Program-made: the position numbers and the translations under genes
Shown: positions 29,183 through 36,415 of the stretch, piece by piece
Layout of the letters: each line of letters opens with the position of its first letter
Numbering within the stretch: the stretch's first letter is position 1
Assembly: GCF_024198215.1 (NCBI RefSeq)
Contig: NZ_JAKCFA010000027.1
Span: 1-64,000, forward strand
DNA length: 64,000 nt
Source: Myxococcus qinghaiensis
GTDB lineage: Bacteria; Myxococcota; Myxococcia; Myxococcales; Myxococcaceae
Reading direction: 5' to 3'
The notes under the pieces: generated by a model
What the model saw: the letters and a program-made list of their open reading frames with translations, nothing else
Told to the model about the DNA's origin: nothing
The model's database searches: none

Positions 29183-30757
29183 TCAGTCGTCCCAGGCCAC
29201 CTGGTGGAGCGTCAGCGCGTCCTGCTTGCCCTTGACCCGGGTGGGCGGCAGCGGCGTCAGGCGCCAGGTGGCGTCGCGCAGGCGGACGCGCGTGGCGTCC
29301 GAGACGACGACCTCTCCCGCCTTCGCCACGCCGCACACGCGACTGGCCACGTTGGTGACGTCGCCCAGGGTGGCGTACTGGAGATAGCGCTCGGAGCCGA
29401 TGTTGCCCGCGGCGGCGGGCCCGCTGTTGAGGCCCACGTGGATGCGCAGCTCCGGATGGCCCTTGGCGCGAAAGCGCGCGTTGAGCGCCACCAGCGCGCG
29501 CTGCATGTCCACCGCGGCGCGCAGGGCCCGGTCCGCGTCGTCCTCGCGGGAGAAGGGCGCGCCCCAGACGGCCATCAGCGCGTCGCCGATGTACTTCTCC
29601 AGCGTCCCCTCGTGGCGGAAGACGGCGTCCGCCATCACCGGGAAGTAGTCGTTGAGCATGTCGACGACTTCTCGCGGACGCAGCGACTCCGACAGCGGCG
29701 TGAAGTCGGAGATGTCGGCGAAGAGCACCGTCACCTCCGTCTCCACCACCTCCAGCATGGCGCCCGGGGACGCGTTGAGTCTGCGCACGACGGCGGGCGG
29801 GAAGAAGCGCAGGTACGTGTTGCGCAGCACGGCCTCCTCTTCCAACCGCCGCGAAAGCCGCGCGTTGTCGATGGCGACCGCCGCCTGGTTGGCGAAGGCG
29901 GTGAGGAACTCCAGGTCCTCCTCGGTGAAGAGCCCGCCCTGCGAGCGGTTGTCCACGTAGAGCACGCCCAGCCAGGTGTCGCGGGGCCGCAGGGGCACGC
30001 ACATGGCGGAGAGGATGGCCTGCGCGCGGATGGAGGCGGAGCTGTCCAGGCGCAGGTCGCCCTGGGCGTTGGCGAACAGCGACGCCAGCCCATGCTCCCG
30101 GACGAAGTCGACAATGCGCTGGCTGTAGAAGCGCTCCGGCGGCGACTCGCCATTGGCCGCGCGTGTGACGCGGGGGCGCAGCTCACCGGTGGCCTCGTCC
30201 ACCAGCAGGAGCGCCGCGCGGTCCACGCCGAGGATGCGGAAGACGAGCTGGAGGATGCGCTCCAACAGCGTGTCGAGGGCGCCAGGAGAGGAGAGCAGTT
30301 GCGCCACCGCGAGCAGCACCTGGAGCCGCTCCCGGGTGAGGTCGCCCGCGGGCTCCGGCCGCACCCGCAGCCGGGGCGCGTCCGCGTCCAGCAGCGTCTC
30401 CAATGGAGACAGGGTGAAGCGCGTGTCCAGCGTGCGCGTGTGCAGCGGGCTCAGCGCCTCCTCGGGCTCCGGGTCGCCCGCGAGCAGCTGGAACCACACC
30501 TCGCCGCAGCGGAAGGCGTCTCCCTCCTGGAGGACGTGGCGCTCGACGCGGACCTCGCCCAGGAAGGTGCCGTTCTTGCTGCCCTGGTCCACCAGCACCA
30601 CGCGCGAGCCCTGGCGCTCCAGCCGCGCATGGCGCCGCGAGAGGCTCTTGTGGAGCACGCAGACGGAGCTCTCGTCCGTCCTGCCGATGGTGGTGGTGCC
30701 CTCGGGGAGCAGGAGCTCCTGCTCTCCCTCCCGCCCGGGGTTGAGGATGAGGCGCAT
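29183..30757 (-). CDS. FHA-GAF class III adenylate/guanylate cyclase
   Basis: A 524-residue soluble signalling protein. FHA domain at ~1-95 (TTIGRTDESSVCVLHKSLSRRHARL; DQGSKNGTFLG). GAF domain at ~145-300 (LLSSPGALDTLLERILQLVF). Class III cyclase domain at ~330-510: FADISDF and YIGDALMAVWGA carry the two metal-binding Asp residues, EKYIGD the substrate-determining Lys, and LGDVTNVASRV the Asp, Asn and Arg of the active site. The Lys/Asp pair predicts ATP as substrate. The FHA module links the enzyme to Thr phosphorylation. It precedes the thr leader on the same strand but probably ends its own unit. Confidence 0.92.
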   Translation of the reverse strand: MRLILNPGREGEQELLLPEGTTTIGRTDESSVCVLHKSLSRRHARLERQGSRVVLVDQGSKNGTFLGEVRVERHVLQEGDAFRCGEVWFQLLAGDPEPEEALSPLHTRTLDTRFTLSPLETLLDADAPRLRVRPEPAGDLTRERLQVLLAVAQLLSSPGALDTLLERILQLVFRILGVDRAALLLVDEATGELRPRVTRAANGESPPERFYSQRIVDFVREHGLASLFANAQGDLRLDSSASIRAQAILSAMCVPLRPRDTWLGVLYVDNRSQGGLFTEEDLEFLTAFANQAAVAIDNARLSRRLEEEAVLRNTYLRFFPPAVVRRLNASPGAMLEVVETEVTVLFADISDFTPLSESLRPREVVDMLNDYFPVMADAVFRHEGTLEKYIGDALMAVWGAPFSREDDADRALRAAVDMQRALVALNARFRAKGHPELRIHVGLNSGPAAAGNIGSERYLQYATLGDVTNVASRVCGVAKAGEVVVSDATRVRLRDATWRLTPLPPTRVKGKQDALTLHQVAWDD

Positions 30758-30835
30758 GGAGCGGGGGATGCTAACACCCGCCCGCGGGCCTCCCGAAGGA
30801 AGTGGCCAGCGCGGGCGGGCGAAGTGGCCGGGGCT

Positions 30836-31861
30836 TCAGCCCACCAGCCGGACGACAACCTGGGTAAGCCCGTAGACGAGCAGCGCCATGAGCGCGGCGG
30901 CGGGGATGGTGAACACCCAGGCCCAGATGATGCGACCGGCCACGCCCCACTTCACCGCGCGCCAGCCGCGCGTGGAGCCCACGCCGACGATGGCGCCGGT
31001 GATGGTGTGGGTGGTGGACACGGGGATGCCCAGCTCCGCCAGGGCGATGATGGTGACGCCGCCACCGGTCTCCGCGCTGAAGCCGCCGATAGGCGCCAGC
31101 TTCGTGAGGCTGTGGCCCATGGTGCGGATGATGCGCCAGCCGCCGAAGAACGTGCCCAACGCAATCGCCGCGTGACAGGAGATGATCATCCACCAGTCGA
31201 TGTGGAACGGGCGGTCCTTCCAGATGGTGCCGAAGAGCACCACGGCGATGATGCCCATCACCTTCTGCGCGTCGTTGGTGCCATGGCTGTACGAGAAGAT
31301 GGCGGACGACACGAGCTGGAGCCGACGGAACCACCGGTCCACATAGGTGGGCGTCTGCTTGTGCACCACCCAGGTGCTGATGAGCATCAGCGTCATGCCC
31401 AGGAACGTGCCGATGAGCGGGGAGAGCACGATGAAGGCGGCGATCTTCGCGATGCCCGCGCCCATCAGCCCCTTGAAGCCCAGCACCGGCACCGTCGCGC
31501 CAATCATTCCACCCGCGAGCGCGTGCGACGAGGAGGAGGGCAGGCCCCACCACCACGTCAGCAGGTTCCAGGCGATGGCGCCCATGAGCGCGGCGAAGAT
31601 GACCGACAGCACGGCCGAGGGGCCCGCGCCGCGCAGCATGTCGAAGTTGATGATGCCCTTGCCCATGGTGTTGGCGACATGGACACCGCCGCTGAAGGCG
31701 GCAATGAAGTTGAAGAAAGCGGCCCACGCCACGGCCAGGTTCGGTGACAACACCCGGGTGGACACCACCGTGGCGATGGAGTTCGCCGCGTCGTGGAAGC
31801 CGTTGATGAAGTCGAAGATGAGGGCGACTCCAACTATCAGGATGACGGCCGCGAGTAGCAT
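30836..31861 (-). CDS. pit: PiT-family low-affinity inorganic phosphate transporter
   Basis: The 341-residue integral membrane protein has about ten hydrophobic segments and the duplicated PiT signatures DFINGFHDAANSIATVV near the N-terminus and SYSHGTNDAQKVMG in the middle. A third conserved stretch is PVSTTHTITGAIVGVGS. These carriers import phosphate with a cation. The start lies 1 nt after the stop of the DUF47 gene (TGAGATG), so the two are translationally coupled, the usual pairing in bacteria. Confidence 0.94.
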   Translation of the reverse strand: MLLAAVILIVGVALIFDFINGFHDAANSIATVVSTRVLSPNLAVAWAAFFNFIAAFSGGVHVANTMGKGIINFDMLRGAGPSAVLSVIFAALMGAIAWNLLTWWWGLPSSSSHALAGGMIGATVPVLGFKGLMGAGIAKIAAFIVLSPLIGTFLGMTLMLISTWVVHKQTPTYVDRWFRRLQLVSSAIFSYSHGTNDAQKVMGIIAVVLFGTIWKDRPFHIDWWMIISCHAAIALGTFFGGWRIIRTMGHSLTKLAPIGGFSAETGGGVTIIALAELGIPVSTTHTITGAIVGVGSTRGWRAVKWGVAGRIIWAWVFTIPAAALMALLVYGLTQVVVRLVG

Positions 31862-31862
31862 C

Positions 31863-32489
31863 TCAGGAGTGCTCCAGCACCACGCCCTCGATGACGTTCG
31901 CCACGCCCTGACACTTGTCCGTGGCGGTCTCGATGAGGTCGTAGATCTCCTTCCACTTGATGATGGTCAGGGTGTCCACGCCGCTCTTGAAGAGCCGGCC
32001 CAGCCCGGAGCGCAGCACCTCGTCCGCCTGCGTCTCCAGCCGCTTGATTTCCTTGCAGCCCGCCAGAATCTGGTCCGGCTTCTTGATGAGCCGCAGCGCC
32101 GCCACCACCTCCTGCACCTTCTCCGCGGACATCACCAGCAGGCGCGCCAGCTCCGTCGCGTCGGGCAGGCTGCTCTGGATTTCGTAGTAGTGCAGCCGGG
32201 ACGCGGCCGCGTTCGCCAGGTCCAGCACGTCGTCGATGCGCGACAGTAGCGAGTGGATCTGCGTGCGGTCGAACGGGGTGATGAACTGCTTGTGCAGACG
32301 GTTGAAGGCGGTGTGGGTGACTTCGTCGCCCTCGTGCTCCACGTCCTTGAGCGCGCGGACCCGTGCGGGCACATCGCGATAGTCGCTCAGCAGTTCGTAC
32401 AGCATCTTCGCGCCTTGAACTGTCGCGGCGCACTGCTTGTCGAAGTCGTCGAAGAACTCATCCGACTTGGGCATCAGCCTTTCGAGCAT
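31863..32489 (-). CDS. DUF47 / PhoU-like Pit accessory protein
   Basis: The start at 32489 follows a strong GGGAGGTAG site and gives 208 residues. The protein is almost entirely helical with the DUF47 pattern (EFFDDFDKQCAATVQGAKML; VRALKDVEHEGDEVTHTAFN; FITPFDRTQIHSLLSRIDDV; VANVIEGVVLEHS). DUF47 proteins resemble PhoU in fold and are encoded next to Pit transporters, where they modulate phosphate uptake. It is the first gene of the two-gene pit operon. Confidence 0.94.
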   Translation of the reverse strand: MLERLMPKSDEFFDDFDKQCAATVQGAKMLYELLSDYRDVPARVRALKDVEHEGDEVTHTAFNRLHKQFITPFDRTQIHSLLSRIDDVLDLANAAASRLHYYEIQSSLPDATELARLLVMSAEKVQEVVAALRLIKKPDQILAGCKEIKRLETQADEVLRSGLGRLFKSGVDTLTIIKWKEIYDLIETATDKCQGVANVIEGVVLEHS

Positions 32490-32571
32490 GGCTACCTCCC
32501 GGTTGGGCACACCCGGGATGTCACCTGCGTGTGACGCTCCCGTGGCGCGCCCGTGACTACCTCACCTGGGG

Positions 32572-32602
32572 ATAATCGCCAGCCTTCCTTTTTGACTTGC
32601 AA
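32572..32602 (-). promoter_or_regulatory. Possible promoter of the DUF47-pit operon
   Basis: On the minus strand TTGCAA (32602-32597) and GATTAT (32577-32572) are separated by 19 nt in an AT-rich patch ~85 nt upstream of the DUF47 start. Spacing is slightly long. No Pho-box-like direct repeat was recognised. Confidence 0.3.
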
Positions 32603-32746
32603 CTGAAAGCCGGTCACCTCAGAGGGCGGCCGTACTCACGGCCGGTGCTACAGGCCAGGCTCACCCGGGGTGGGCTGCTGTCGTCCTGGCCCTCCTCTGT
32701 CTCCCTCCAGGAGCCGGCCTTCACGGGCCGCGCGAGACGGCGCGTC

Positions 32747-33073
32747 TCAGAGCTGAGCGAGCAGCTCCTGCTCCAACCGGGCCCGGGGCATCGCGCCCAC
32801 GAGCTGGCGGACCACCTTGCCCTCCTTGAACACGAGCAGGCAGGGCAAGGCGCGGATGCCGTAGCGCTGCGCCGTCTGCTGGTGGGTGTCCACGTCGATT
32901 TTCGTCACCTTGAGCCGGCCCCGGTACTCGACGGCGAGCGCGTCCAGGATGGGAGCGATGAAGCGGCACGGGGGACACCACGTGGCGGTGAAGTCCACCA
33001 GCACCGGCCCCTTCGCCTCCAGCACCTCCCGGTCGAACTCCGCGTCTCCCAGCTCGATGACCTCCGTCGCCAT
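32747..33073 (-). CDS. Thioredoxin-like protein with WCPPC active site
   Basis: A 108-residue, single-domain thioredoxin fold protein without signal peptide. Active site WCPPC (C33, C36) replaces the classical WCGPC. Other thioredoxin features are present: VLVDFTATWC before the site, the buried Asp in LVDF, cis-Pro in IRALPCLLVFKEGKVV, and the terminal GAMPRARLEQEL helix. CPPC changes redox potential in some family members, so general disulfide reductase is only a default assignment. It stands alone and carries an additional Cys next to the cis-Pro. Confidence 0.9.
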   Translation of the reverse strand: MATEVIELGDAEFDREVLEAKGPVLVDFTATWCPPCRFIAPILDALAVEYRGRLKVTKIDVDTHQQTAQRYGIRALPCLLVFKEGKVVRQLVGAMPRARLEQELLAQL

Positions 33074-33198
33074 GTTCCTGTCCTCCTCGTGAGGCCACGG
33101 CCCTTGGGGCCGCGCCGTGCGTGTGGAGGCAAGGTGTAGTGGCCGGGCGGCACGGGGACGAGAGCCCCTGGCGGAACGCTGGGTTGCGGGAAGCGCCC

Positions 33199-34134
33199 CT
33201 ATCGCGCGCGGGTGGGGGAGGTGGCCTCTTCTTCCCAGGGCAGCGCGGCGCCGCGCTCTCCCAGGAGCGTCAGGAAGGCGCGGACCTTGGGCGGAAGCTG
33301 CCGGCTGCTGGGGTAGACGGCGAAGATGGGGATGCCCGGAGGCGTGGCTTCCTCCAGGACGGGGACGAGCAGTCCGTTCCTCACGTCGTCGACGACGAGC
33401 GACGCGGGCAGCCGCACCACGCCCAGTCCCGCGCGAGCCGCCGCCTGGCCCGCGCGCACGCTGGGCACTCGCAGTCGCCCGGTGACCGGGACGCTCCGGG
33501 CGGTGCGGCCCTCGCCGAAGAACCAGACCTCGTCGGTGCCGGGCTCGGCCAGCACGACGCAGGAGTGACTCTGGAGTTCGGCGGGAGTTTTCGGAGTGCC
33601 CTGCCGGGAGAGGTAGGCGGCGCTGGCGTAGTAGCCGGTGCGCAGGCGCCCCAGCTTGCGCGCCACCAGCGACGAGTCCGCGAGCGGCCCGGTGCGCAGC
33701 GCCAGGTCGTACTCCTCCGCGATGAGGTCCACGTGGGCCTCGGCGAGCGAGACCTCCACGCGCAGGAGCGGGTGGCGCAGGAGCAGCTCGGCGATGACGG
33801 GCGTGAGCAGCTCGCCCAGGAGGGAGAGGGTGGCGATGCGCAGGGTGCCCTGGGGCGTGGCGCGGGACTCCCCCAGCGCGCGGTTCACCTCGCGGGCCTC
33901 GGCGACCAGCCGCGCGCAGTGGGCGTGGTAGTCGCGCCCGGCCTCGGTGAGGCGGAGGTGGCGGGCGTTGCGCTCCAGCAGGCGCACCCCCAGGCGCTCC
34001 TCCAGCGCGGAGAGCCGGCGGCTGACGGTGGACTTGCGCAGGCCCAGGCGTGTGGAGGCTGCGGTGATGCCGCCCGCGGTCACCACCTCCGAGAAGAGGA
34101 GCATGTCATCCAGGAGGGGCGGGCTCGGGGGCAC
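33199..34134 (-). CDS. LysR-family transcriptional regulator
   Basis: The 311-residue protein has an N-terminal winged HTH (LLFSEVVTAGGITAASTRLG, then LRKSTVSRRLSALEERLGVRLL) and a LysR substrate-binding domain from ~90 (GTLRIATLSLLGELLTPVIA). It resembles the CrgA-type subgroup in which many genomes have dozens of copies. It is divergent from dusA with 103 nt between starts; LysR regulators often control the divergent gene, but dusA is an unlikely target. Ligand unknown. Confidence 0.92.
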   Translation of the reverse strand: MPPSPPLLDDMLLFSEVVTAGGITAASTRLGLRKSTVSRRLSALEERLGVRLLERNARHLRLTEAGRDYHAHCARLVAEAREVNRALGESRATPQGTLRIATLSLLGELLTPVIAELLLRHPLLRVEVSLAEAHVDLIAEEYDLALRTGPLADSSLVARKLGRLRTGYYASAAYLSRQGTPKTPAELQSHSCVVLAEPGTDEVWFFGEGRTARSVPVTGRLRVPSVRAGQAAARAGLGVVRLPASLVVDDVRNGLLVPVLEEATPPGIPIFAVYPSSRQLPPKVRAFLTLLGERGAALPWEEEATSPTRAR

Positions 34135-34237
34135 GGGGGCAGCCTAGCCGGGACGGTTGTCCGGCTCCTCTCCCTTCGGGCCCCCGGGCCTCACTGGGGG
34201 GTGGGCAGGGGAGGGAAAGCCGGGTAGATGAAGCCCG

Positions 34238-35233
34238 ATGCCTTCCCGACTCATGCCCTTGTGCGTCGCGCCGATGATGGACTGGACGGACCGGAACTGC
34301 CGGTACTTCCACCGTCAAATCAGCAGGCACACGCTGCTGTACACGGAGATGCTGACCACGGGCGCCGTGCTCCATGGCGACCGCGAGCGGCTGCTGGGCT
34401 ACGAGGCGGCCGAGCACCCGGTGGCCATCCAGCTCGGAGGCTCGGAGCCGGAGGCCCTGGCCGAATCCGCGCGCATCGCCGAGGCGTGGGGCTATGCCGA
34501 GGTGAACCTCAACGTGGGCTGCCCCAGCGACAGGGTGCAGTCCGGCCGCTTCGGCGCGTGTCTGATGGCGGAGCCGGAGCTGGTGGCGCGGCTGGTGGGC
34601 GCCATGCGCGCGGCGGTGAAAATCCCGGTGACGGTGAAGTCGCGCATCGCCATCGACGAGATGGAGGAGTGGCCCACGCTGGAGCGCTTCGTGCGTCTGG
34701 TGTCCGCTGAGGGCTGCACGCGGTTCATCGTCCATGCGCGCAAGGCGTGGCTCCAGGGCTTGAGCCCCAAGGAGAACCGGGATGTGCCGCCGTTGCGCTA
34801 CGACCTGGTCCACCGGCTCAAGCAGGAGCTGCCCCACCTGGACATCAGCATCAACGGCGGCATCAAGACGCTGGACGCCGCCGCCGAGCATCTCGCGCAC
34901 GTGGATGGGGTGATGATTGGCCGCGCCGTCTACGAGAATCCCTACCTGCTCGCGGAGGCGGACCGTCGCTTCTTCGGCGCCGAGGAGGCTCCGCGAGAGC
35001 GGCACGAAGTGGTGGAGGCCATGCTCCCGTACATCGAGCGGAGCCGTCAGCGGGGCGCGCCGCTTGGCGCCGTCACGCGGCACATGCTCGGCCTGTTCCA
35101 GGGGCTGCCCGGTGCGCGCGCGTGGCGCCGGCACCTGAGCGAGAACGCACACAAGCCGGGCGCTGGGCCGGAAGTGGTGGTGGCCGCGCTCGCGAAGGTA
35201 CGGCGTGAGCCCGAAGCGGACGTCGCGGCCTGA
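34238..35233 (+). CDS. dusA: tRNA-dihydrouridine(20/20a) synthase DusA
   Basis: A 331-residue FMN enzyme with the Dus signature APMMDWTDRNCRYFHRQIS, FMN-binding AIQLGGSEP, catalytic Cys in NLNVGCPSDRVQSGRFGACL (C95), and FIVHARKAWLQGLSPKENR followed by SINGGIKTL and GVMIGRAVYENP, which match the DusA subgroup. It reduces uridines 20/20a in the tRNA D-loop. The ATG at 34238 or Met6 could be the start. Its stop codon lies inside a 25-nt tandem repeat. Confidence 0.94.
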   Translation: MPSRLMPLCVAPMMDWTDRNCRYFHRQISRHTLLYTEMLTTGAVLHGDRERLLGYEAAEHPVAIQLGGSEPEALAESARIAEAWGYAEVNLNVGCPSDRVQSGRFGACLMAEPELVARLVGAMRAAVKIPVTVKSRIAIDEMEEWPTLERFVRLVSAEGCTRFIVHARKAWLQGLSPKENRDVPPLRYDLVHRLKQELPHLDISINGGIKTLDAAAEHLAHVDGVMIGRAVYENPYLLAEADRRFFGAEEAPRERHEVVEAMLPYIERSRQRGAPLGAVTRHMLGLFQGLPGARAWRRHLSENAHKPGAGPEVVVAALAKVRREPEADVAA

Positions 35234-35308
35234 GCCGGAGGCGGACGTCGTGGCCTGCGCCCGTAGCGCGGTCACCGCCGCCTGAGCCGGATGCCGTCGC
35301 CGCCGCCT
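35206..35308 (+). repeat. 25-nt imperfect tandem repeats across the dusA stop
   Basis: Two adjacent 25-nt units at 35206-35230 and 35231-35255 match at 22 positions. Two more degenerate units follow to 35308. Units 1, 2 and 4 start with TGA; in dusA's frame the second unit supplies the stop. Unit gain or loss would change the protein end only slightly. Confidence 0.6.
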
Positions 35309-35347
35309 GAACGCCACGTCGTGCTGTCGACGCGAGCGCGGCTGCCC

Positions 35348-36253
35348 TCAAGGGAGCGAGAAGCGCCCGATGCGTCCTGCCTCCTCCGCGAACCACAGGG
35401 CTCCATCCGGCCCGACGGTGATGCCGTGGGGCTCCGCCTTCTCCGTGGGAATGGCGTACTCCGTGACGACTCCGGACGTCGTCATCCGTCCGAGGTGATT
35501 GCTGCCCCACTGCGTGAACCACAGGGCCCCGTCGGCCCCCGTGACGATGGCGTGGGGACGCGCTCCCGCGCGGAGCAAGGAGTACTCGGTGATGCGCCCC
35601 TCCGGCGTGATTCGGCCAATCCGGTCCGCGAGAATCTCGACGAACCAGAGCGCGCCATCCGGCCCGCACGTGATTCCCACGGGCCCCGCCTTGGCCGTGG
35701 GCAAGTCGTAGCCGGAGACCTGTCCATCCACGGTGATGCGCCCGATGCGGTTGCCCTGATTCTCCGTGAACCAGAGCGCGCCATCCGGCCCCGGGGTGAT
35801 GAACGAGGGATAGCAACCGGCCTGGAGCGCGAACTCGGTGACGTCACCTTCCAGGTTGATGCGCCCAATCCGATGCACGGTCATCTCCGTGAACCAGAGC
35901 GCACCATCGGGTCCGGCGCAGATGCCGAATGGACCGGCTTGCGGCGTCGGCAACGTGAACTCCGTCACCGCTCCGCTCACCGTCACGCGGCCCACGCGGT
36001 TCGCCTTCTGCTCGGTGAACCAGAGCGCGCCATCGGGCCCGGCGGTGATGATGGACGGCCCGGCTTCGGGGGGCGGGAGCGGGAAGCTCGTCACCCGGCC
36101 CTGGACATCGACACGTCCGATACGGCCCGCGTGAACCTCGGTGAACCACAGCGCCCCGTCCGCTCCCCCGACGATTCCGTAGGGGCCCGTGGCTGCGGAC
36201 GCGAGGGGGTACTCGACGAACTGGCCATGCTCGGAGCCAGGGGCCTGCGGCAT
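35348..36253 (-). CDS. Virginiamycin B lyase-type seven-bladed propeller
   Basis: A 301-residue protein made of repeats of about 42 residues with the pattern GPDGALWFTE...NRIGRI, the Vgb family beta-propeller. The residues H234, E274, H276 and E290 have spacings of 40, 42 and 56 from the first His. This coincides with the catalytic set H228, E268, H270 and E284 that I remember for staphylococcal Vgb. True Vgb linearises streptogramin B by elimination. No signal peptide is seen. Many family homologues are uncharacterised, so antibiotic inactivation is a hypothesis supported by residue spacing. It stands alone between dusA and the 650-residue gene. Confidence 0.82.
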   Translation of the reverse strand: MPQAPGSEHGQFVEYPLASAATGPYGIVGGADGALWFTEVHAGRIGRVDVQGRVTSFPLPPPEAGPSIITAGPDGALWFTEQKANRVGRVTVSGAVTEFTLPTPQAGPFGICAGPDGALWFTEMTVHRIGRINLEGDVTEFALQAGCYPSFITPGPDGALWFTENQGNRIGRITVDGQVSGYDLPTAKAGPVGITCGPDGALWFVEILADRIGRITPEGRITEYSLLRAGARPHAIVTGADGALWFTQWGSNHLGRMTTSGVVTEYAIPTEKAEPHGITVGPDGALWFAEEAGRIGRFSLP

Positions 36254-36364
36254 CGGATGTCTCCAGGGCGAACGTGAAGTGACCGCCGAACCCTCTCTTG
36301 CGATGTCACCGACGTCCAGCGCGGAGCGGCACCTGTCGCGCGCGTGTTCCCCTCAAGACATGAC

Positions 36365-36396
36365 AAAGCCCGGGCCTCCTCGCGGGGACCCGGGCC
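36365..36396 (-). terminator. Intrinsic-like terminator after the 650-residue gene
   Basis: On the minus strand a 7-bp GCCCGGG/CCCGGGC stem (arms 36389-36395 and 36368-36374) is followed by TTTGTC, about 20 nt after the stop at 36416. Confidence 0.6.
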
Positions 36397-36415
36397 TTGG
36401 GCGAAGCGGTCCGGC

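Noticed and set aside
29204..31747. Plus-strand ORF of about 847 codons across the cyclase and pit genes
   Set aside because: It spans two clear minus-strand genes and has reverse-frame composition.
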